A DNA stretch of 10,489 nucleotides from JAYZVT01 sp050248375. GTDB lineage: Bacteria > Pseudomonadota > Alphaproteobacteria > Rhizobiales > Methyloligellaceae. Position 1 is the first letter of the stretch, and each line of letters begins with the position of its first letter. This document shows, in pieces, positions 1 to 6,635 of this stretch. The stretch spans positions 1 to 10,489 of the forward strand of contig JBFWSL010000128.1 of NCBI GenBank assembly GCA_050248375.1, written 5' to 3'. Made by a program: the position numbers and the translations under genes. The notes under the pieces are model-generated. The model saw nothing but the letters and a program-made list of their open reading frames with translations. It searched no databases and was not told the origin of the DNA.

Positions 1-1017
1 GCCCAGCACCGCGAACTGCTCGACCGGGTGCTCGAGCCGCTCGGTCTTGCGCCCAATTACGACCTCGACCTGATGCGGGCTTCTCCCACCCTCACCGATA
101 TCACCGGCGATGTGCTGCGCCGCGTGTGCGAGATTCTCGACGAGGTGAAGCCTGACCGCGTCCTGGTGCAGGGCGACACCACCACCACCATGGCGACCGC
201 GCTCGCCGCCTATTACAGGCGCATACCCGTCGGCCACGTGGAAGCCGGCCTGCGCAGCGGCGACAACTATTCGCCCTGGCCCGAGGAGATCAACCGCAAG
301 ATCGTCGGCGCCATCGCCGACATGCATTTCGCCCCCACCGAGCAGGCGCGCCAGAACCTGCTGCGGGAGAACATTCCCGACAGCCAGATCCACGTCACCG
401 GCAACACGGTGATCGACGCCCTGTTCGAGATACGCGCCCGCATGAATGGCCACGGCGCCGAGGACCCCAACGTGCGCAAGGTCATCGACGCCGTCGCCGG
501 CGGCAACAAGCGGTTGATCCTCGTCACCAGCCACCGCCGGGAAAACTGGGGCAAGGGCATCGAGCAGATCTGTCACGCGCTTAAGCAGCTCGCAGCGCGC
601 GGCGACGTACATATCGCCTTTCCGGTCCACCCCAATCCCAACGTCCGCAAGACCGTCTTCGACATCCTGGACGGCCAGCCGGGGATTTCGCTGGTTGAGC
701 CGCTGGATTACCTGCCGTTCGTCGAGCTGATGAACCGCGCGCATCTGATCATGACGGATTCCGGCGGCGTACAGGAAGAAGCGCCCGCTCTGGGCAAGCC
801 CGTTCTCGTGCTGCGCGACACCACCGAACGTCCCGAGGGGATTGCCTCGGGCAACGCCATTCTCGTCGGCGTTTCCGCCGGCAGGATCGTCCACGAGGCC
901 ACCCGTCTGCTGGACGACGAGACCGCCTACAAGTCGATGAGCCAGTCCCGCAATCCTTATGGCGACGGACTGGCCGCCAGGAGAATCGCCGAGCATGTCA
1001 AGACCGCGCACATTTGA
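1..1017 (+). CDS. wecB: UDP-N-acetylglucosamine 2-epimerase (non-hydrolysing), 5' truncated by window edge
   Basis: Cytoplasmic enzyme that interconverts UDP-GlcNAc and UDP-ManNAc. The reading frame is open from base 1, and the nine codons before the first possible start (GTG at 28) already read as family sequence (AQHRELLDR). The true start therefore lies left of the window, and GTG 28 should not be used. 338 residues are visible against about 376 in E. coli WecB, so roughly 35-40 N-terminal residues are missing. Visible family motifs, numbered from base 1, are GDTTTTMA near 58, HVEAGLRS near 79, the PWPEEINR segment, TGNTVIDAL, SHRRENWG (with the His expected in the active site), HPNPNVR, and the UDP-binding SDSGGVQEEAP followed by RDTTERPEG. 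The gene overlaps wecC by 23 bases, so the two are co-translated. The identification is firm; the operon context fits precursor supply for ManNAcA-containing polysaccharide. Confidence 0.95.
   Translation, partial: AQHRELLDRVLEPLGLAPNYDLDLMRASPTLTDITGDVLRRVCEILDEVKPDRVLVQGDTTTTMATALAAYYRRIPVGHVEAGLRSGDNYSPWPEEINRKIVGAIADMHFAPTEQARQNLLRENIPDSQIHVTGNTVIDALFEIRARMNGHGAEDPNVRKVIDAVAGGNKRLILVTSHRRENWGKGIEQICHALKQLAARGDVHIAFPVHPNPNVRKTVFDILDGQPGISLVEPLDYLPFVELMNRAHLIMTDSGGVQEEAPALGKPVLVLRDTTERPEGIASGNAILVGVSAGRIVHEATRLLDDETAYKSMSQSRNPYGDGLAARRIAEHVKTAHI
979..984 (+). promoter_or_regulatory. Shine-Dalgarno site for wecC
   Basis: AGGAGA lies inside the end of wecB, 10 bases before ATG 995. It decides the start of wecC: the earlier in-frame ATG at 959 would add 12 residues (ATDWPPGESPS-type sequence) that do not belong to the family N-terminus, whereas the NAD-binding fold begins only ten residues after ATG 995. 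Confidence 0.7.
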
Positions 1018-2251
1018 GTCCGTCTGCGTCATCGGGCTTGGATATATCGGCCTGCCGACCGCCGCGCTGATCGCCAGCCGCAGCGTGCGCGTGCGAGGCG
1101 TGGACATCAATCCCCGCGTCGTGGAGACCATTTCCCGGGGCCGTATCCACATCGCCGAGCCGGACCTCGATGGCCTTGTGCAGAAGGTGGTCACCAGCGG
1201 CGCGCTCGCCGCCTCGACCACGATGGAGCCGTCCGACGCCTTCATCATCGCCGTACCGACCCCCATCCGCGACGACCTGACGCCGGACGTCAGCCATGTC
1301 GAGCAGGCGGCCACGGCGCTCGCGCCCTGTCTGCGCAAGGGTAACCTCGTCATCGTGGAGTCCACCGTACCCGTCGGCACCACCGAGAACATCGCCGCCC
1401 TGCTGGCGAAGCTCCGCCCGGACCTCGCCTTTCCCGCTCCCGGCGTGAAGAAGCCCGACATTCACATGGCCTACTGCCCGGAGCGCGTGCTTCCCGGACG
1501 CGTGCTCACCGAGCTCATTCACAACGACCGCTGCATCGGCGGCCTGACGCCCGGATGCTCGAAACGGGCCTGCGAGCTCTACCGTATCTTCCTGGAGGGC
1601 GAGTGCTTCGAGACCAACGCGCGCACCGCCGAGCTGGTCAAGCTGACCGAGAACGCCTTCCGCGACGTGAACATCGCCTTCGCCAACGAGCTTTCCCTGA
1701 TCGCCGACAGGCTCGGCATCGATGTCTGGGAGCTGATAGCGCTCGCCAACCGTCACCCGCGCGTCAGCATCCTGCAGCCGGGACCGGGCGTCGGCGGCCA
1801 CTGCATCGCCATCGACCCCTGGTTCATCGTGCATTCCGCGCCGCAGGAGGCGCGCATGATCCGCACCGCGCGCGAGATCAACGAGTCCAAGCCGGACTTC
1901 GTGCTGCGCAAGGTACAGGAAGCCGCGAACGGCAACAGGCAGCCGCGCATCGCCTGCCTGGGCCTCGCTTTCAAGCCCAACGTGGACGACATGCGCAACA
2001 GCCCCGCGCTCTCCATTGTCGAGCGGCTGGCGGAGACGCATGGCGACCGCGTCATCGCCGTGGAGCCCTACATCGAAACGCTTCCGGAGAATCTGAAGGG
2101 ACGCGGCGCCAGGCTCATGGATGCCCTGTCGGCTATCGACCAGTCCGACATCGTTCTTCTTCTCGTCGATCACCGGCAGTTCCGCATGATCGACATCAAC
2201 CGCATCGAGGGCAAGACGATCATCGACACCAAGGGCCTGTGGCGGCACTGA
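995..2251 (+). CDS. wecC: UDP-N-acetyl-D-mannosamine dehydrogenase
   Basis: NAD-dependent four-electron dehydrogenase that oxidises UDP-ManNAc to UDP-ManNAcA, the step after WecB. The 418 residues match the length of E. coli WecC (about 420). The N-terminal Rossmann domain has GLGYIGLPTA at 14-23, VDINP at 36-40, AVPTP at 86-90 and ESTVPVGTT at 122-130. YCPERVLPG at 160-168 and ELVKLTENAFRDVN at 213-226 carry the conserved active-site Lys216 and Asn220. The catalytic cysteine is C270 in GPGVGGHCIAIDP. The C-terminal UDP-binding domain has GLAFKPNVDDMRNSPA at 323-338. The start is ATG 995, supported by AGGAGA at 979-984, and it overlaps wecB by 23 bases. The WecB partner favours ManNAc over Glc or GlcNAc as the substrate. 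A related UDP-GlcNAc 6-dehydrogenase is the main alternative, but the direct coupling to wecB makes it less likely. Confidence 0.93.
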   Translation: MSRPRTFESVCVIGLGYIGLPTAALIASRSVRVRGVDINPRVVETISRGRIHIAEPDLDGLVQKVVTSGALAASTTMEPSDAFIIAVPTPIRDDLTPDVSHVEQAATALAPCLRKGNLVIVESTVPVGTTENIAALLAKLRPDLAFPAPGVKKPDIHMAYCPERVLPGRVLTELIHNDRCIGGLTPGCSKRACELYRIFLEGECFETNARTAELVKLTENAFRDVNIAFANELSLIADRLGIDVWELIALANRHPRVSILQPGPGVGGHCIAIDPWFIVHSAPQEARMIRTAREINESKPDFVLRKVQEAANGNRQPRIACLGLAFKPNVDDMRNSPALSIVERLAETHGDRVIAVEPYIETLPENLKGRGARLMDALSAIDQSDIVLLLVDHRQFRMIDINRIEGKTIIDTKGLWRH

Positions 2252-2262
2252 CGTCTCCGGCC

Positions 2263-3825
2263 ATGAGAAACGACCCGAATATGGCGAATATCGACATTCA
2301 TACAGGCTCCCGGCCCATCGGCGGATCGGGATTGCCGCGTACCGGCCCCTCGCGCCGCCGTAGCGAACCGCGCGCCATGCCGCGTTCGCTGATCGTCGAC
2401 TTCATGGTCGCATCCGACGCGGTCATCGTGCTCGCCACCGCGCTGGCGACCAAATGGGCCTACCTCGACGTCTATCTCGGCGGCGACAAGCCGACCGCCG
2501 GCTACGCCGGCCTCGGCGTCGTCCTCGCCGCCATCGCCGCCGTGGCCTTCCGGCAGTTCGGCCTGCAGAACCAGGACGGCCTGCTGCAGCCCTCCATCCG
2601 GATCGGCCGCATATTCGGCGCACTGGGCACGTCCTTCCTGATCCTGCTCGCCATCCTCTACCTGCTGAAGACCGCGGAAGCCTATTCCCGCGGCTGGATG
2701 CTGCTGTGGTTCGTATCCAGCTTCCTGCTTGTCGTAGCCGTGCGCAGCGCGGTGAAGCTCTATGTGCGCGGTCTGGCCGCGCGCGGACGCCTCAGCCAGC
2801 GCGTGGCCATCTACGGCGCCGGACCGCTTGGCTGGAAAATCCGCAATCAACTGCGCGAGAACGCCGACACCTACCAGGTGGCCGGCATGTTCGATGCCGA
2901 ACTCTATAACGCCAGCGCCGACGCTCTTCCCATCGACGGCGGCCTCGACGACCTCGTGGCGAAAGCCAAGGATAACGGCATCGACCAGGTCATCCTGGCC
3001 CTGCCGATGGCCGCCCATGAACGCATCCGCAGCACCGTGGCGCGGCTCTCCTCCCTGCCCATCGAGGTACAGCTCTGCTCGGAGGAGCAGCGCCTGCCCT
3101 GCAAGGTGTATGGCAGCTCGCGCCTCGGACCGCTGCAGCTTCTGCAGGTGCAGCGCCGTCCGCTTTCCGAGCGCGGCCTGCGCGTCAAGGCCACCTTCGA
3201 TATCGTCCTGGCAGCCATGGCGCTGGTCCTGCTGGCGCCAGTGTTCCCGCTGATCGCGCTCGCCATCAGGCTGGACAGCCCCGGTCCCGTCTTCTTCCGC
3301 CAGCGCCGCCACGGTTTCAATCACCGCGTCATCCATGTGCTGAAGTTCCGCACCATGACCGCGCTCGAGGACGGTCCCGTGGTGAAGCAGGCCGTCGAAG
3401 CCGGCGACGCGCGCGTCACCCGGGTCGGCCGCATCCTGCGCCGCACATGCCTCGACGAGATCCCCCAGCTCGTCAACGTGCTGAAGGGCGACATGTCTCT
3501 GGTCGGGCCCCGCCCCCACGCGCTCGCCCACAACGAGTATTACGGCCGGCTCGTGGAGAGCTACGCCAACCGCCACCGCGTCAAGCCGGGCATCACCGGC
3601 TGGGCCCAGGTGAACGGCTTCCGCGGCGAGACCGCCGACTGCGGCCTGATGCGCAAGCGCGTCGAGTACGACCTCTACTACATCGACAACTGGTCGCTCT
3701 GGCTCGACATCGAGGTGCTGGTGCGCACGATGCTTATGGTGCTCACGGGCCAGATCCTGGCGTCCGCCGCCGGCCGCAGGACCAGCATCGATCCGGAGCC
3801 CTCGGGCCTCCGCAAGGGATTGTGA
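2263..3825 (+). CDS. Polyprenyl-phosphate sugar-1-phosphate transferase (WcaJ/EPS sugar transferase type)
   Basis: Inner-membrane enzyme that starts repeat-unit assembly by moving a sugar-1-phosphate from a nucleotide sugar to undecaprenyl phosphate. With ATG 2263 it has 520 residues. After a polar Arg/Pro-rich tail (about 1-40) come four membrane helices near 42-66, 80-96, 117-135 and 146-160. A nucleotide-fold CoA_binding_3-type domain starts near 180 (VAIYGAGPLGWKI). The catalytic Bac_transf domain starts near 309 with a hydrophobic re-entrant helix, then LDSPGPVFFRQRRHG, KFRTM near 361, LDEIPQLVNVLKGDMSLVGP, RPHALAHNEYY and KPGITGWAQVNGFRGET. It begins 11 bases after wecC. ATG 2281, with GAGAAA 10 bases upstream, and ATG 2377 are possible alternative starts. 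The donor sugar (UDP-glucose or UDP-galactose are typical of the family) cannot be read from sequence. Confidence 0.92.
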   Translation: MRNDPNMANIDIHTGSRPIGGSGLPRTGPSRRRSEPRAMPRSLIVDFMVASDAVIVLATALATKWAYLDVYLGGDKPTAGYAGLGVVLAAIAAVAFRQFGLQNQDGLLQPSIRIGRIFGALGTSFLILLAILYLLKTAEAYSRGWMLLWFVSSFLLVVAVRSAVKLYVRGLAARGRLSQRVAIYGAGPLGWKIRNQLRENADTYQVAGMFDAELYNASADALPIDGGLDDLVAKAKDNGIDQVILALPMAAHERIRSTVARLSSLPIEVQLCSEEQRLPCKVYGSSRLGPLQLLQVQRRPLSERGLRVKATFDIVLAAMALVLLAPVFPLIALAIRLDSPGPVFFRQRRHGFNHRVIHVLKFRTMTALEDGPVVKQAVEAGDARVTRVGRILRRTCLDEIPQLVNVLKGDMSLVGPRPHALAHNEYYGRLVESYANRHRVKPGITGWAQVNGFRGETADCGLMRKRVEYDLYYIDNWSLWLDIEVLVRTMLMVLTGQILASAAGRRTSIDPEPSGLRKGL

Positions 3826-3827
3826 GG
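3824..3827 (+). promoter_or_regulatory. Shine-Dalgarno site overlapping the upstream stop codon
   Basis: GAGG lies 7 bases before ATG 3835 and shares its first two bases with the TGA stop of the sugar-phosphate transferase gene (3823-3825). This suggests translational coupling between the two genes. ATG 3835 is the first possible start in this frame, because the same-frame stop of the upstream gene lies just before it. Confidence 0.5.
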
Positions 3828-3834
3828 CGACGCG

Positions 3835-5277
3835 ATGCTGAAGCGTCTCGCCAGCACCACGCGGACCCGGCCGCTCTGCGTCGATCTCGACGGCACCCTG
3901 CTGCGCGGCGACCTGCTGGTCGAGAGCGCGCTCGCGCTGCTGAAGCTCAACCCGCTCTACCTGTTCCTGCTTCCCCTCTGGCTTCTGCGCGGCAAGGCCC
4001 GCATGAAGGCCGAGATCGCGGCCCGCGTTACCCTCGATCCGCGCCTGCTGGCCTACAACGCGCCCTTTGTCGCCTGGCTGCGGCGCCAGAAGGCGCGCGG
4101 ACGCGAGATCGTGCTCGCCACCGCCTCAAACGAGAAGTTCGCCCGCGCCGTCGCCGCCCATCTCAAGCTGTTCGACGCCGTCATCGCCAGCAATGGCGCG
4201 GATAATCTCAAGGGCGCCCGCAAGCTTGCCCGCCTCGAGGAAGAGTTCGGCAAGGGCCAGTTCGACTATGCCGCCAACGGCCGCTGCGACCTGCCCATCT
4301 GGAAAAGCGCCGCCCGGGCCGTTGTGGTCAACCCCGAGCGCGGCGTGCTTGCCCGGCTTTCCGGTTTTGCCGACGTGGAGCAGGTGTTCGACGGCCGCGG
4401 CCGCGGCTGGAAGGCCTGGCTGCGCGCCATGCGCCCGCACCAGTGGCTGAAGAATGTGCTGGTGTTCGTTCCCCTCGTGCTCGCCCATCGCGTCTTCGAA
4501 CCCCAGCTCATCGCCCAGGCGGCGATAGCCTTTGTCGCCTTCGGCCTGTGCGCGTCCAGCGTCTACCTGCTGAACGACCTGCTCGACCTGTCCGCCGACC
4601 GCCAGCACCCGGTCAAGCGCAACCGGCCCTTCGCCGCCGGAGACGTGCCCCTGACGGGCGGCCTGATGCTCGCGCCATTGCTGCTCGCGGCCGCCTTCGG
4701 CCTCGCCCTGCTGCTGCCCGTACAGTTCCTCGCGGTGCTCGGCGCCTATTACGCCTGCACGCTTGCCTATTCGCTCTACATCAAGCGCACGCTGCTTTTC
4801 GACGTCATCGTGCTCGCCGGGCTGTTCACCGCCCGGGTGATCGCCGGCGGCGCGGCGACCGGGATACCCATTTCCTTCTGGCTGCTCGCCTTCTCCATGT
4901 CCCTCTTCCTCAGCCTCGCGCTGGTGAAACGGTTCGTGGAGCTGAAGTCCCTGCCGAGGACGCGCAACGGCGCGGCCGGGCGGGATTACATCACCCTCGA
5001 CCTCGAAACCCTCTCCCAGTTCGGGATCGCCAGCGGCTACATGGCCGTGCTCGTTCTCGCGCTCTACATAGACTCCAAGGCGGTCGAGGAACTCTACGGC
5101 CATCCCCAGGTCATCTGGTTCCTGTGTCCGCTGGTGCTCTACCTGGTCAGCCGCATCTGGCTGCTGGCCCGCCGCGGCGAGATGCATGACGACCCGGTCG
5201 TCTTCGCCGTCACCGACCAGCGCAGCCTGCTCGCCGCGGCCGCGGGCGCCCTCCTGCTCGTGGCGGCAACGCTGTGA
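3835..5277 (+). CDS. HAD phosphatase-like domain fused to UbiA prenyltransferase (decaprenyl-phosphate phosphoribosyltransferase-like)
   Basis: A 480-residue fusion. Residues about 13-190 form a HAD hydrolase-like domain: DLDGT at 17-21 (motif I), LATASN at 94-99 (motif II), NLKGARK at 124-130 with Lys126 (motif III), and a degenerate motif IV, AANGRCDLP at 146-154. Residues about 195-480 form a multi-pass UbiA domain opening with MRPHQWLKN. Its first Asp motif is NDLLDLSADRQHPVKRNRP at 247-265. The second conserved region is YSLYIKR at 312-318 and FDVIVLAG with RVIAGGAAT at 322-342. From memory, these closely resemble the mycobacterial Rv3806c motifs, whose product transfers phosphoribose from PRPP to decaprenyl phosphate. 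The HAD part could remove the 5-phosphate of that product (inference). The stop overlaps the next gene's start in GTGA, and that gene's DprE1-like product supports the pathway. Rhizobial NoeC, linked to Nod-factor arabinosylation, is a comparable protein. The exact lipid and sugar are unproven. Confidence 0.85.
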   Translation: MLKRLASTTRTRPLCVDLDGTLLRGDLLVESALALLKLNPLYLFLLPLWLLRGKARMKAEIAARVTLDPRLLAYNAPFVAWLRRQKARGREIVLATASNEKFARAVAAHLKLFDAVIASNGADNLKGARKLARLEEEFGKGQFDYAANGRCDLPIWKSAARAVVVNPERGVLARLSGFADVEQVFDGRGRGWKAWLRAMRPHQWLKNVLVFVPLVLAHRVFEPQLIAQAAIAFVAFGLCASSVYLLNDLLDLSADRQHPVKRNRPFAAGDVPLTGGLMLAPLLLAAAFGLALLLPVQFLAVLGAYYACTLAYSLYIKRTLLFDVIVLAGLFTARVIAGGAATGIPISFWLLAFSMSLFLSLALVKRFVELKSLPRTRNGAAGRDYITLDLETLSQFGIASGYMAVLVLALYIDSKAVEELYGHPQVIWFLCPLVLYLVSRIWLLARRGEMHDDPVVFAVTDQRSLLAAAAGALLLVAATL

Positions 5278-6635
5278 GCGCCGCCTACCGGTCCTGGGGA
5301 CGCACCACCCCCGGCGGCGGCCGCGCGGTCTGCCTGACCGACCGCCGCGCGCCCCTCCCCGACATGCCGGGCACGAGCTTCCTGCCCTATGGCAATGGCC
5401 GCAGCTACGGCGATAGCTGCCTCAACAGCGACGGCGTGCTGCTCGACTGCCGCGGCCTCGACCGTGTCATCGCCTTCGACCGCTCCAGCGGCGTCCTGCG
5501 CTGCGAGGCGGGAATGCTGCTCGGCGACATCGCCCGGCTCGTCATGCCCCGGGGCTGGTTCCTGCCCGTCACGCCCGGCACGCGCTTCGTCACTCTGGGC
5601 GGCGCCATCGCCAACGACGTGCATGGCAAGAACCACCACCGCGAAGGCAGTTTTGGCCGCCATGTGCGCTGTCTCGAGCTGCTGCGCTCCGACGGCACCC
5701 GCCGCGTCTGCTCTCCCGGGCAGAACACCGGCTGGTTCCGCGCCACCGTGGCGGGCGCCGGCCTCACCGGCGTGATCACCTGGGCGGAGATCCAGTTGCG
5801 CTCCATTTCCACCGCGCGCATCGACCAGGAGACGATCCGCTTCCGTGGCCTCGACGAGTTCTTCGCCCTGTCCCGCGAGTCCTCCCGCGACTGGGAATAC
5901 ACCGTCGCCTGGGTGGACTCCGTAGCCTCGGGCGGGGACTTCGGACGCGGCCTGTTCATGCGCGGCAATCACGCCCCCGGACCCGGCCCGATCGACGTGC
6001 CGGCCAGGAGGCCGCGCCTGTCGGTGCCCTTCCAGCCACCCGTATCGCTCCTGAACAGGACCACCCTTGGCCTGTTCAATGCCGCCTGCTACCGCCGCCA
6101 TCGCCGCCGCACGCGCGCCGCGGCCTCCTTCGGCGCCTTCTTCTGGCCGCTCGACGGCGTCGCCCACTGGAACCGGCTCTATGGCCCCCGCGGCCTCGTG
6201 CAGCACCAGTCGGTCCTTCCCTACGACACCGCCGCGGATGCCGTCCCCGCGCTGCTCGCCCGTGCCGCTCGCGCCGGCCACGCCTCTTTCCTCACCGTGC
6301 TCAAGGAGTTCGGCGCCGCCCGCTCGCCGGGACTGCTGTCCTTTCCGCGCCCGGGCTACACCCTGGCCCTCGACTTTCCCTGCAAGGGTCCGCAAACCTT
6401 CGCCCTGCTTGCCGAGCTGGACACGATTACCCGCGACGCCGGCGGCTCCGTCAGCCTCTACAAGGACGGCCGCATGAGCGCCGAGGACTTCCAGGCCTTC
6501 TATCCGAACTGGCTGGAACTGTGGTCCTTCCGCGACCCCTGCTTCACCTCGGACTTCTGGCGCCGCGTTTCCGCGTCCTCCGGCGACGGCGGCTTCGGCC
6601 GGGACGGCAGCCGCCCGCTGCTGCGCGCCTCATGA
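5274..6635 (+). CDS. DprE1-like FAD-dependent oxidase (polyprenylphosphoryl-ribose 2-oxidase-like)
   Basis: A 453-residue flavoprotein, close to the 461 residues of M. tuberculosis DprE1, which oxidises C2 of decaprenylphosphoryl-ribose on the way to decaprenylphosphoryl-arabinose. The FAD-binding domain carries GNGRSYGD at 40-47 (Tyr45 matches mycobacterial Tyr60), TPGTRFVTLGGAIANDVHGK at 100-119 and NHHREGSFGRH at 120-130. The C-terminal substrate domain has FLTVLKEFG at 339-347, LLSFPRPGYTLALDFP at 354-369 and LYKDGRMS at 395-402, where Lys397 matches catalytic Lys418. At the position of mycobacterial Cys387 it has Ala365. The start is GTG 5274, overlapping the UbiA stop by 4 bases, with no clear Shine-Dalgarno site, so translation is probably coupled. 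The stop overlaps the next start in ATGA. No DprE2-like reductase follows. A related sugar-alcohol or lipid-linked sugar oxidase is possible, but the UbiA neighbour argues for the pentose pathway. Confidence 0.85.
   Translation: MSAAYRSWGRTTPGGGRAVCLTDRRAPLPDMPGTSFLPYGNGRSYGDSCLNSDGVLLDCRGLDRVIAFDRSSGVLRCEAGMLLGDIARLVMPRGWFLPVTPGTRFVTLGGAIANDVHGKNHHREGSFGRHVRCLELLRSDGTRRVCSPGQNTGWFRATVAGAGLTGVITWAEIQLRSISTARIDQETIRFRGLDEFFALSRESSRDWEYTVAWVDSVASGGDFGRGLFMRGNHAPGPGPIDVPARRPRLSVPFQPPVSLLNRTTLGLFNAACYRRHRRRTRAAASFGAFFWPLDGVAHWNRLYGPRGLVQHQSVLPYDTAADAVPALLARAARAGHASFLTVLKEFGAARSPGLLSFPRPGYTLALDFPCKGPQTFALLAELDTITRDAGGSVSLYKDGRMSAEDFQAFYPNWLELWSFRDPCFTSDFWRRVSASSGDGGFGRDGSRPLLRAS

Noticed and set aside
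28..30. GTG as a start for wecB
   Set aside because: Family-like residues continue upstream to base 1 and about 35-40 expected N-terminal residues are missing, so this is an internal codon of a gene cut by the window edge.
998..2248. Long open frame on the - strand opposite wecC (416 codons)
   Set aside because: It is the mirror of a GC-rich gene. Its translation is low-complexity Gly/Ala/Asp/His-rich with no recognisable domain, while the + strand frame is an unambiguous full-length WecC.
1555..2262. Upstream in-frame extension of the sugar-phosphate transferase reading frame
   Set aside because: It overlaps the 3' half of wecC in another frame and reads as Arg/Ala/Pro-rich shadow. The family sequence begins only after about 2380, so a start at 2263 or later is correct.
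2170..3576. Long open frame on the - strand opposite the sugar-phosphate transferase (468 codons)
   Set aside because: The translation is rich in Gly, Ala, Glu, His and Gln without motifs, and it lies antisense to a clear family match. It is expected from codon bias in GC-rich DNA.
4388..4412. GC-only repeat-like stretch (cggccgcggccgcggc)
   Set aside because: It encodes the GRGRG linker between the HAD and UbiA domains of the fusion and is explained by codon bias; I see no evidence of a functional repeat.
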